Positions 1 through 10,042 of a stretch of 64,000 nucleotides of DNA are shown here, piece by piece. Positions within the stretch are counted from its first letter, which is position 1. The number at the start of each line of letters is the position of its first letter. The DNA comes from Calvatia gigantea (Eukaryota > Basidiomycota > Agaricomycetes > Agaricales > Lycoperdaceae). The stretch covers positions 3,906,001-3,970,000 of the forward strand of contig JACAAK010000004.1 of the NCBI GenBank assembly GCA_025093985.1, in the 5' to 3' direction. A program made the position numbers and the translations under genes. Below the pieces are notes generated by a model. The model saw only the letters and a list, made by a program, of their open reading frames with translations, was not told the DNA's origin and ran no database searches.

Positions 1-289
1 CAAAAGAGACACGTCATTTCGAGTATCAAGCTCGACCACGACGCACGGTCATTGGCGAGCACAGATCAGGTCGAGAGAAGAAAGGTGCTATGTGACTCGT
101 ACAATCTATCTTCCATTCCACCCACCACCTGGTCTCCATCAGTCGTTGCTGAAACTTACCCTAATGTTGGTGGAGAGCCCCACATGACTCACAGCGCTAG
201 CGGACTGTTCATGTGAGGCGAGGGGGCGCTTCTTTAGCCCTTCGCCCCATGAATTCCGTACCTTTACAGAGGGGGTATCGAGGGGGTTG

Positions 290-840
290 GTCATAACGAG
301 GCCAGGTATTGGTAACCCAAGGAAGCCAAGAAGGGAGGAAGGCACAATCCCAGCCTGACACCCCCAAACCCTCAACGTTGAGCATTGGGCCGTTCTTGCC
401 TTATACAGGAGACTGCTAAAATTGCTATCATCATCATCTCTTGACGAAGAGCATTAATTTTTTGGGGTCCAGGTTGGCATTGGAGCATGTCAGCTGGCTA
501 GGGATCCAGGTGGATTCTTCTCCAGCTACGAATCACTGATACGGGCCCTAATCTCCTATGGGCGTTTCGCAAATGAAGTGACATACACTCTTTGCAGCGC
601 GAGAGGATATGGAGCAGCCACATCGCCAATTCTGTTCCTCCTTTGTTGTTTCCTGGAGGGTGCTTCAGTCCGGACAATTGAGATGACTTCAAAGGGTTAC
701 TGCCATTGGCCATTCATTGAATGTGCAGAGCTCTGAGAGCTTTCTGGGGAGCCATAGTTTATTGCCACCATGAAGTTTCGGTGACAGTGGAACCACATGG
801 ATTGTGGACGAATAGTGAGCGAAATCGATGGCCAACAACT
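290..840 (+). repeat. Decayed dispersed repeat, copy A
   Basis: Positions about 371-840 align with 2838-3300 in the same orientation. Shared blocks include GGGCCGTTCTTGCC, GGGGTCCAGGTTGGC, CCAGGTGGATTC and AAGTTTCGGTGACAGTGG. Positions 290-405 also align, inverted, with 1190-1365. The copies are strongly diverged and none keeps a long reading frame. The original element or gene could not be identified. Confidence 0.6.
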
Positions 841-1189
841 TGATTACTAGTGCACCCATTCATCGGATACTGCCAGTTCATGAATAACTCATGAACACTC
901 ACGAACGACACAACGCCGAGATGGCCACCATCAGAACCCTCGACTTACGACACTGAGAAGTGATCTGCACACGAGAACCGTGCAGGGCATGAAGAGGGCA
1001 CAACTTTATATCTTTAGACCAATTCAAAGAACTTGCGCCCTCACAGCTTAAGCGCTTATCCATTACAGCTTAAGCGCATGGCGCTTATCCGTCGAACCCT
1101 CAATTCTGCCGCTCCTAAATCAAGGTGGGTTACGGCAACAGGTAGGCTCTCCGATCACTCGAACGTTCATCGTCTAGAGATGGTGATAC

Positions 1190-1365
1190 TTGGCAATTCT
1201 AGCAGCAGCACCAGGCCTCCCATGTAAGGCAGGAACGGCTCAATCCTCGACGTTGAGGGTTTGGGGTGTTCATCTACACATCTTGTATTACATTATGCTG
1301 GGGTTATGCCTTCATCCTTTCTTGGCTTCTTTGGTTCACCGGCGCCTGGCACGTGGACGTATCTG
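1190..1365 (-). repeat. Decayed dispersed repeat, copy B (inverted)
   Basis: The reverse complement of this stretch matches copy A (around 300-405) and the start of copy C (2838-2900). The shared blocks are AACCCTCAACGT, GCCGTTCCTGCC and AGAAGCCAAGAA. It is shorter than the other copies. The function is unknown. Confidence 0.55.
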
Positions 1366-2539
1366 TCTATGCGGTCTATTTACTGAACTCGGGTAGTACA
1401 GGGTACCAGTGGAGAAGAAAAGGACAAGTGTTGGGAGTCGGATCCGGGTCTAAGCCTGATTGTAGTTCCGACTCTGGGTCGGGGGGACTCGGAATTGGAG
1501 CTTGGATGTAGATGAGGTAGCACATGGTCAACAGAAAATAACTGAGGAATGGTTGGTGGGCCGTTCAATATAGGAACATCAATGATGTACGTCTGAGTTG
1601 AGTAACACAGCTGGTGGCCGTCCCCTGTCCCTATCTTCTTCCCCAAGGATGGTGCCTTTTGAAGGAGGCATACCCAGCACACCAAGAGTATGCGTTCTAG
1701 TTGACATTCCTCGTCATCCTTACTGTCATTGTCCAGGTGCCGCCCAAGGTCCTTCAGAGATGAGCCGCCCAGGCGCTGTCTCCCCTCTGGGTTTCTGGGT
1801 ACGAAGTTGGAGATTCACGCGATGGCTTTGATCCTCAGAGCTGCCCGATCATGAAGCTCAATCCCAACTTAAGTACAACCGTCGAGGAGCCTACAAATCG
1901 ACGAAAACCGTGGCTTTTTCTCAGCGCACGGACCCGGTTGACCCTCACCCGGAAGCGGGCGCGTCAATGGCACACTACACTAGCTGGTGCAACTGCTGAA
2001 GCATTGGCGATTGTATGGGAAGAGGGGAACAGGAGGGGACTCATTGAACAGCAGCTCTTCGTTTGGCAAGTCGTTTCCGAACTTCGTTGCCAGTGTATAT
2101 ATTTGTAGGGATTTGCGCATTTTTAGTGGGCTCCAAAGCTCGCTTAACGCATGTCCAACACGGAAAGGCACTCACGAAGACTTTTCTCCAGCCTCTGGTT
2201 TATGATTCCAACATTAGACGGCTGCAGCTAGACCATGTATACATTTCTTCTGCGACCCGATACTCCACCACATTCCTACCGGGCTTGGTCGGTTCAATAT
2301 CCTTCCCCACCTTCCGAACCAGACTCAATGCCAATATGAATATGATCAGTCAAGCAACAAAAATCCCCGCAGAATGCGTCCCAACTCGTCTGAGAAGGCC
2401 CGTTCAACTTGGCACACATTGGCAGGACTGCGATTTAACACTCACACGGTTGTGGTGCCATGGGGGGATATCTACCCGGGCACTCAACCGATCGTCGTCA
2501 ACTCGTATAATACAACCTGCTAGCACCCAGGTATCCACG

Positions 2540-2835
2540 GGTGATCTGGCGGCCAAAAGATCTGTTACATTTCCTGCAAGACCCGCTACATTCTCTATAC
2601 AATCTGTTTTCTCGTACATCATCAGAACACAGCTTCAGAAAACGGCTCTTACATCGAGGATCAAACTGCTACAGATATTCGTGCTGTCACGGAATCCCCG
2701 CGACTCGTCCTTCATTTCAATGTTGCTGGCAAACTTCGCTCCCCTCACAGTGTGGTCCTTGCTGCCCCCGTTGATAAATTCCATGCCCACGTCAACGACA
2801 TGGGTGAAGGGTGGCGGGCAAGACTGGGCTCTCAA
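2540..2835 (-). pseudogene. Broken inverted paralogue of the small gene at 3675-3995
   Basis: On the minus strand the translation contains GAKFASNIEMKDESRG. This lines up with GAEFDATVHMRNEGPR near the C-terminus of the gene at 3675-3995. The part beyond it (2540-2640) is the inverted counterpart of that gene's 3-prime flank (about 4070-4165); both contain GATCTGTTACATTTCCT on the same strand as this copy. No start or complete reading frame remains, so this is read as a diverged inverted duplicate. What the family does is not known. Confidence 0.5.
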
Positions 2836-3300
2836 ATCCCCAATATCGAGCGTTGGGCCGTTCCTGCCTTATGCAGGAGATCTGGTACTGCTGCCAGGTT
2901 TGCTATCACCGTCCCTCGACAATGAACATTCGAGTTCTGGGGTCCGGGTTGGCGTTGGAACACGTCAGCTGAGCTGGCCAGGAATTCTTCAAAACCCAGG
3001 TGGATTCCATCCCAGCCACGACCCACCGATATGGACCATGATTTCCTATGCAAAATGAAATGGCCCAAATGCACATCCAAGTGGGATTGGAGTAGCTATA
3101 TCCTCAATTCTGATCGTCCCCTTGCGGCAGATAAGAGGCTCGTTGTTCACTGGAAGTGTTTCAATTTGGATGAGACGAATTCAAACGGGTCATTGGAAAT
3201 TCATATTTTATTGCTACCATAAAGTTTCGGTGACAGTGGACTCAGAACCACAAAGATCATGGACAGATAGCAAGCGAAACTGATTATCAAGATTAGCCAA
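2836..3300 (+). repeat. Decayed dispersed repeat, copy C
   Basis: This copy aligns with copy A over most of its length and ends in the same block (AAGTTTCGGTGACAGTGG, near 3222-3240). A long plus-strand reading frame crossing 2063-3058 runs through this repeat and the inverted pseudogene next to it, and is not considered a gene. Confidence 0.6.
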
Positions 3301-3580
3301 CGCCACTCTAATTCGGTCGATTCTCATCATCAGTCCCTTTGTGAGCCCCTTCGCAAACGTGTGACTTCGCAGTAATGACGGACTGTATTTTACCCGAAGG
3401 GGCGGCCTCTGTTAGAGAACTCGTCCTACTCCAAAACCTTCCTGAGCGACTAATCTGATCTAGAACCAGGTTTGTTACATACATGATCAGAACAGCAGAC
3501 TGATTCTGGCGCGCAGCGAGGTCCTCACGCCATCTACCGCTGAACTGGTCGTAGGAAGTTCCAGAGAGCGTCTGTTTTGC

Positions 3581-3590
3581 ATATATAAGA
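3581..3590 (+). promoter_or_regulatory. TATA box of the small gene
   Basis: ATATATAAGA lies about 90 bp upstream of the ATG at 3675. Between them is a pyrimidine-rich stretch typical of fungal 5-prime leaders. This supports the reading of 3675-3995 as a transcribed gene. Confidence 0.5.
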
Positions 3591-3674
3591 CACGTTGAAA
3601 GGGCCTTCCCTTCACCAACAACTTGAATCTCTACACTTGAAACTCGCTCCAATTCTTCTCTCAATTTGATCGAT

Positions 3675-3995
3675 ATGGCAATGTGAGCAACATATTTTGT
3701 GGCTTCAGTTCGCTTACTCACACATGCTACCTACAGTGTTCAATCTGCGACTGTGACTAACACGGGAACCAAAACGTTGCAATTTGTGGGCCGCACCCAC
3801 TCTTTCGAATTGCGTCCCGGTGCTTCACATGATTTGAAGCCCGATACATATGGGGTCATTGCTGAAGACAAGATCATTGCCACAATTGAGCATTCCCCCC
3901 CGGAATCCTTCACAGTGAAGAGAGGACAGGATGTGGAAGGGGCGGAGTTCGATGCCACCGTTCACATGAGGAACGAGGGTCCCAGGGCCCTGTGA
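3675..3995 (+). CDS. Small two-exon gene, unknown 88-aa protein
   Basis: Exon 1 is 3675-3682 (only eight coding bases). The intron is 3683-3736 (54 nt, GTGAGC...CTACAG). Exon 2 is 3737-3995. The spliced frame is open and gives 88 residues starting MAIVQSATVTNTGTKTLQ. The start was chosen because ATG at 3675 follows a TATA box and a pyrimidine-rich leader, and because the splice restores the frame. The sequence has alternating hydrophobic stretches as in a small beta-sandwich (VTNTG, FELRPG, IIATIEH), no signal peptide and no membrane segment. The VTNTG block is reminiscent of the N-terminal half of some fungal M35 metalloprotease precursors, but the match is too short to name the protein. A broken inverted paralogue lies at 2540-2835. 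Confidence 0.5.
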
Positions 3996-5067
3996 TTGGG
4001 CTGGCGCTGATATCTGCGACAGTTTCGGCCTTTCTCCTTGCCTCTGCTGTGACCGTTTTTTTGAAAGTTTGCTTCGAATGATGTAAAGGAAAACAGATTG
4101 TGTATGAAATGTAATGTTCTTGTAGGAAATGTAACAGATCGTTTGGCCTTCAGACCGCCCATACGTGCTAAAGCCGAAGTTGTGTTAATACTAATTAGTG
4201 GCTAGTGAAGCAGCAGCTAAGACATCAAGCAGCCTAGCCTTTGTGTGTGATGGGGCATCGTATCTGTACAATCTGACATGCCATTAGCCACTGTTTTGGT
4301 ATCAATGGTCACCATATCATCGATACATTCTTGATGCTTCCGGGCCCGGCCGAGCTCAAAGCTGCCACCATATTTCTCGCCCCGAAATCCTTATTATGGC
4401 TCCCATTTGTTTGCTGCCCCTCCCATGGTGAAGGGGAAGGGGGGTAGGTCTGAGGATAGCAAAGGGGTGTAACGCTTCCCGTTTCAATCTCCTGCTCTCT
4501 TTCTTGGTTTTCCTATGGCTTTTAGGCGGCGGGATACCGTGAATGCCATGCTTAATGATGTCCGTATCTGACACTGTTGAAAGTCCCCCGTCCGTAAAAT
4601 CTGCTGTGCGGTAGCCTTGGCTTGGATCTCTCGCATGGTCCGAGCTGCGGGTTTTGGTGTCAAGACTTCTCCCGCTTTACTATCAACAGCCGTTCCTGCT
4701 TCTGCGCTGCCTAATTTTCAGGCACTTGCATAGCTCCTACGTGTTCCTTTCTCTTTTCCAACACACAAAGGATGCGGCCCCCCCAAATTCCCAAATAACT
4801 GTAAGCCTGCAGTGACGACTGCTAGGCTTCACCAGATACGATATGTGACTTACGTTCCCTCGGAAATGAACATACTCGAAGTCACGATTTTGGTTGTATG
4901 AGAAATACACGCGTGTAGAGAGATAATAGCAGCTCAAGAGGGGGAAAGAGAAGAGAGAGATCCCGAGAAGGGAGGTGTCCGTTTATATGCTTCTTCGAGT
5001 GAGGTCTGTGCGTTGTTTATTGTTAGTTCGTTATCATGGGGTCAGTCCGATCGTTGATCCGTTAGTC
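3996..5067. other. Intergenic, no supported gene
   Basis: The first 170 bases are the 3-prime flank of the small gene and are duplicated, inverted, at 2540-2640. On the minus strand a TATA-like ATATAAAC lies near 4985 and is followed by a CT-rich leader. A possible 47-nt intron lies near 4810-4856, but the reading frame after it is only about 30 codons, so no gene is called. Confidence 0.4.
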
Positions 5068-5089
5068 GTAAACATGTATACATGTTTAC
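5068..5089. repeat. Perfect 22-bp palindrome
   Basis: The half-site is GTAAACATGTA and it is followed directly by its exact reverse complement. It stands in a short AT-rich spacer with no coding sequence on either side for several hundred bases. It could be a dimeric transcription-factor site or a chance hairpin. Confidence 0.7.
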
Positions 5090-6108
5090 AATAACCCCCG
5101 GACAATTTACATCACGCCTCCCCCCTTGCCTCCTTGGCATTCTTACATTCACTGAGGGCGTGGAAGCGGTGAGCGCCTCTTTCATTCACCATTTTGACAG
5201 AAAATGACACAGATTGCGCACTAGACTTTCGGGTGTAGTGTCCCCACCGCCCGTTCTTTGTGAACTTCCATATCTCAAGATTTCACGAGTCAATAGCCAT
5301 ACCACTTGCGTTGTCGTCCTAGTTGTCTTTCATTTTCTCCGACTTATTGCCCCTTCTGCCTCACTCCATCAGCTTCATAGGGCTCACCATACCCAGCAAC
5401 GACGAAAATGTGTCCCTCATCGTCAACCCAATAGTACCAGCACCGGCACCAACACTAAGTCATCTGAGTTTCAGAACCCCGCCGGAGCAGGACTTGTGAG
5501 GAGGCGGGAGAGGATTCTTGGAGGTTATAGACCTATCGCGCATGCTCTGGTCCTTTTGTGAGAGGAGTCCCGCTGTGGAAAAAGAAGCGGGGGGACTTGC
5601 GTGCCAGTTGCCCGTCAAGCTCGTCCTATCCTTCGTCATCCTTGACAAACCCGAGGTGTTAACCTCGGCTTCCTCTTGGTACGTCGCACGTCTGTACCGA
5701 GGGTTAGACTAGGGAGCTGTGGTAAAATGTTGAATTTTTTGAAATACAACGAGTGAATGTGCAACTACGGAGGCGAAGAGTCTGAATTTGAGAAAAAATA
5801 TCAATAACGAGAAAGGTGTGCAGTGAAATTTTATTAAAGTGGGTATTGGTCTGAAACACGACGTATGGCAGACGAAATGGACAGTTTGTGTAATGAGCGA
5901 GGATCGAGCGGATCGGCGACGGATCGATGAATGGTCGGGGTGACGAAATCTTCGGAGGGCGGACTGATTAGTGTGAGATGCTCGTTGGGTGCCGTTCCGA
6001 AGGCAGCCGACGTGCAGTCTCCACACTACATCATAGTCTAGTTTTATCTACAGTTTTCTTTCTATCCTATCTCCTCTCTCGAAGTCTCAACACCTCTCGT
6101 ATTTGCAA
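5090..6108. other. No supported gene
   Basis: Only short overlapping reading frames without recognisable domains are present. The last 60 bases are a CT-rich leader in front of the ATG at 6109. Confidence 0.4.
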
Positions 6109-6540
6109 ATGCCACCTTCTGTACACTCGATAATCGCTCTCGTTACCTTTCCGAACCTCTGTTCATTGTTCCAAAGCCTCGGAACAATGGTGACCTTCAT
6201 TCCGTCGCGTCACATCTCTCCCGGCCCTGCTTCAAACCTCCCCTTTCCAACCCATCCCCTCGGTCGAAGCCAACGTCAGACGAACGCTGATGTGCTCGCA
6301 TACTTGGCACGTACCCTCCTCTTCAATTCACTACCACTTCTACTCGGTATCTTAGCGCGAACCGTTCAATATATTCGTTTCAGGGTCAATCTCGTTTTCG
6401 ATTCCAAGCGCACACGCTCGTACGTTAAGTCCGCGCAACGTTCTCCACGGTATACCTTCCTCCACCAAGTAAGATGGGTGGTATATTCCGTTTCCCGAGA
6501 AGCCGTACGCAGTGTGCATGTCTATTCACAGCTGTGTTGA
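6109..6540 (+). CDS. Hypothetical protein, doubtful
   Basis: An open frame of 143 codons begins at an ATG that follows a CT-rich leader (about 6055-6108), the kind of leader seen in front of fungal genes. An in-frame ATG two codons earlier is equally possible. The protein is basic, with a hydrophobic patch (LLFNSLPLLLGILA) in the middle and no domain that I recognise. A second frame over the first half (about 6110-6290) also looks protein-like. The true model may therefore be spliced, with an intron of roughly 74 nt between about 6310 and 6383. Treat it as a candidate only. Confidence 0.25.
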   Translation: MPPSVHSIIALVTFPNLCSLFQSLGTMVTFIPSRHISPGPASNLPFPTHPLGRSQRQTNADVLAYLARTLLFNSLPLLLGILARTVQYIRFRVNLVFDSKRTRSYVKSAQRSPRYTFLHQVRWVVYSVSREAVRSVHVYSQLC

Positions 6541-7448
6541 AGCAGCCTGATTTATCTCCCGCTAATGAGTCTGCACTCATTGGGGCACTGTTGCTGAGGG
6601 TTGGAATACACCGAGGACCTTCGCAATAACCTGTGCTACCTTGTGAGACGAAGGAGGGTATGTCAGACTTACGAGGTCAAAAACCCTCTGAAACGATTCA
6701 TCCGTAATTCAATCTTTCAAAAGCACATTCACTCCGTGTCCTCTCCCCTCCCCTCTCCCCTTATCCTCCTGCGTCCCAGTACCCGGGTATTACTCCCCGA
6801 ATTTTTGGAAACTGCACGTCATAGCCCTGTCAATGGTGTGGAAGGCTTCTTCGATGCCACTGCTGTGGTGGCGGTCAGTAGAGGACGCGGGGGCAAGAGC
6901 GGAGGAGCTCGAGGATGTCGAGGACGTTGTCGCTGATGCATTTAGCGGAAGCCTGATGCTTTGTAGGCCACCGGCCCAGTTTATGGCGATGTCGGCTGCC
7001 CCTGAAGCTATTCGTTGAGCGGCGCCTGGAATGACACTTTGTTAGGTAGATTCTGTGGAGAGTGACATGGACATGTACATAATGAGTTTCCAGTTGATAG
7101 TGAACAAAACTCGAATAATCCCTCGAATGCTGGGTTACATCATCTCCGACTAGAACTCGCCGTGAGCTTGACGCAACCTTTGGTTTCATACAGTAAACAT
7201 AAAATTTATATTCACAGCTTAGCAAATTTTGATGGAATATTTTTATGTTAAGGCTAATATTTCAACAAAAATAGAAGGGGCACTGATAGTCGTTATCCAG
7301 AATAACCCCAGTTGCTGAGACCGATGCCGGGGAATATCCTGACCCTCTGTCCGTGACTTCCGTCAGTGCCAGGATGAAGTTCGCAATGAAGTTGCAAAAA
7401 TTTCTTAATTCCACGAATCAGTCTTTAACACGCAAATTATAATATCCT
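6541..7448. other. No supported gene; AT-rich 3-prime flank of the amidase
   Basis: There is a small hairpin (AATGAGT...ACTCATT, near 6563-6580) and short unsupported frames. Positions 7190-7448 are AT-rich and lie just downstream of the amidase stop, so they probably hold its 3-prime untranslated region. Confidence 0.4.
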
Positions 7449-9549
7449 TCAATCTGTCTGCTCCTCAAAGGCTTCTTTACCAGCATTAACGGCCTTCACG
7501 ATACCCTTATCCCCAAGCTTCCTAACCAACTCATACAAAATCCCATCACACCCCTTCCTCGTCACAATCTGCACCGCAACCGGCATATACTCCCACTTCT
7601 TCGACACCGGGCTCAAATACTGAACCTGACCCAACGGAATTGTCACCTCAGGCAACTCGCCCATCGACGCAACGTAGTGCAAAAACTCTCCCACCTTCGG
7701 TCCTTCTGGTCTTCCTGCGGGTGGTGACGTTAGTACGAACTGCGTCGCGCCTGGGAACTCGTTGAGTTCTTCAATGCGAAAGGAGGGTAAACCACCGGTC
7801 GCGGCGTCGTATATGAGCATCGAATCGGCACAAGACTTGGAGTTGGCAGGGAAGACTTGTTCGTCCATCGCTTTTGCGAATTTATGTTTCACAGCCAGAG
7901 CCTCAACGAAATCGGATTGAGAATGTTTCTTTCCCTTTCGGAACATCTTGTTCGGGACAGGATCGAAGTCGAGATCCAGAATCTCTTCGGCGCCGAATTT
8001 GTCGACGTAGGCGCGGAGGAGAGGTTTGGCGACGTCGTGGTAGGAACGGTATTCAGCGAGACGGTTGGACATGGTTTGGAATGTTTCGAAAGAGGAGGAG
8101 GGAAAAAGAGGTATGAGGGTGCGAGAGATGTTGGTAGGTTTGGTGACGATGTTGAGATGTTTGCGGACAAGGACCAGGAATCGGTCGACGAGGATTTGGG
8201 CGTCGGGGTTGGCGAGAGGGAAGTGGTCGAGTGGGTAGAGGAGGTTCTTAGGGAGGCGGAGTGTTGGGCTGCGGTTGATGACGTCGGATTTTGCGTACCT
8301 GGGGGACAAAGGTGAGTACCGGGTCGATATACCTTACACGAGGGACTTACCAGTTGTTCCCAATTGACTCGAAGAACATCGGGTCGCGAGCGAAGAATCC
8401 AACTGTATCCATCTCCTCCGAGAGCGGCAGAACGCCAGTCAAATCCATGGTTCCATGGCTTGGTCTATTCCCAAACACGCCCACAACCGACGCTGGTTTC
8501 CTCACACTCCCTCGTGTATCACTCCCTACGGCAAAATCTATCCAGTCATAGGCGGCAACCGCACACGCACTGCCTGAACTTGAGGCAGCTGCGGTCAGAT
8601 ACCCATCACCTCTCGGATTAACTGAGTATGGTACATCAACGAATTCCCAAGGTTGGGCGCCGTGAGCGAATTGGGAGGTACGAGTTTTGCCAACAAGTGT
8701 AGCGCCGAGGTCGAGGAGACGCTGGACAGCAGGAGCGGTTACATCGGCTTTGGGGTGGAGCTTGCGATATGCTTTGGAACCTGCGCCCGTTGGGAGGCCC
8801 TTGGCTTCGAAGATGTCCTTGAGACCAAAACGAAGACCTGCAAGGGGAAGAGCGGCGCCTGACCAGGCAGAGAGACGCGATGGGACGGGGATGTATTGAA
8901 CACCGGGATGGTCTTCGAGAGTGAAGTTTGTGGAGATCCAGCCGCCGTTGACGGTGTCTGGTAATGCGCCGAAGGTGAACGCCTCGTGGTCGTCTTCGAC
9001 GAGACCATATACGGGATAAGCGCGTATAGCGTTACGGTTGAGACGTGGAGAGCGGATGAGCCAGGGTCCATGTGTGGGAACATCATTGACCTCGCGGACG
9101 TTGATGTCATTTGCTCTCTTGAACTTGGGCTTCTCAATGCCGCGCGTAAGATAGAGGTTACGGATACCCTTTTCGATGAGCCAGTCCATGCCAGACTCGT
9201 CAAAGAATGCATTCACTTCGTTCTCGAAGCCAATGAAGAGTGTTTCCAGAAACGTTTCGCTCCAGACGTCATCAAGTTCCTTGAACGCGTTGAACTGAGC
9301 ATCGAGGAACTTGCGGGAGAAGGGAGAGGAGCTTGTACGAATTGAAGTTGCAACGGTGAATTTGTCGTGTGCGTCAGACGCTACACCAATTAGGTTGACC
9401 TCCTTGGTTGGGATAGCCGGAAGGAAATAATGTTTGTTTGGGTCATCTTCAAAGACAAATATGCTTCCAAGGTCGTCAGTTGTCAGGAACCGGATCGCCG
9501 CAGAGGCGATCGAAAAGAAGACTGAGACGGTCAAGAATCGCCTTAACAT
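7449..9549 (-). CDS. Secreted amidase-signature family hydrolase
   Basis: The model is two exons on the minus strand, 9549-8351 and 8298-7449, with a 52-nt intron (GTAAGT...CCCCAG) at 8350-8299. The spliced frame is 682 aa. The start is the ATG at 9549; it gives a basic N-terminus and a hydrophobic signal peptide (LRRFLTVSVFFSIASA). Residues about 20-200 form an N-terminal extension of the kind found on Arp1-like fungal amidases. The amidase core follows. The expected Ser-cisSer-Lys triad is visible: Lys about 244 (FGLKDIF), cis-Ser about 324 in SSSGSA, and nucleophile Ser about 348 in GSDTRGSVR. The C-terminal half ends in the usual PVAVQIVTRKG block. The family hydrolyses amide bonds; the substrate cannot be read from sequence, and the signal peptide suggests a secreted or vacuolar enzyme. 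It is divergent from the Atg22-type gene, 493 bp away. The gene looks intact. Confidence 0.88.
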
Positions 9550-10042
9550 CCTGAACAAAAGAAATGAGTTGACGTTGAGCTAAAAACGACAAAGCACCGA
9601 CCTAGCCTATCGTTACGAGGGGTTGAGATGAAGAACTGGCCACGACATCTCCACCGCTAAAAAGGAATGTGTGTGTGAAGGTCATCGCAAAATGGAGACG
9701 AGCGAATGGCTAGTGGGTTATGTCATTCTCACACAGACTCTACTCTTCCCACCATCCCTCGAATCCATTCTCGGCGATGTCCCCCGCTTTCCCACAGTTC
9801 TCCCACTACAATAGGTCTCCTACGGTCTCCTCCAGTTCCATGCGGTCCTTGTGCCACAACCTTCTTTTGGCACCCGCGCCGAAGACAACGTGGTCCTTTC
9901 ATATTACCTCTAGTCACAAGACTGTGTGTATAATTTAACCTTCTAGCATGTACCCCGCATAGGCGTTAAAGTGTTGGGCGCACGATACGGCCCTCTCTCG
10001 CCTTCCCCCGTGAGACCTCCGTCTTTCCTGCGAACAACTCTC
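9550..10042. promoter_or_regulatory. Shared divergent promoter region
   Basis: This 493-bp interval separates the ATG of the amidase (minus) from the ATG of the Atg22-type gene (plus), so both promoters must lie in or near it. It is rich in CT tracts towards the Atg22 side. No clear TATA box was recognised for either gene. Confidence 0.5.

Noticed and set aside
2063..3058. A plus-strand open frame of about 330 codons
   Set aside because: It runs through an inverted pseudogene and a dispersed repeat, has no domain or coding-like composition, and the underlying homologies are on the other strand.
4737..4937. Possible minus-strand small gene with TATA box, CT-rich leader and a 47-nt intron
   Set aside because: The spliced product is only about 30 residues and matches nothing I know.
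7857..8315. Plus-strand open frame antisense to the amidase
   Set aside because: The minus strand has a complete, spliced amidase with all catalytic residues; the antisense frame is a by-product of its codon use.
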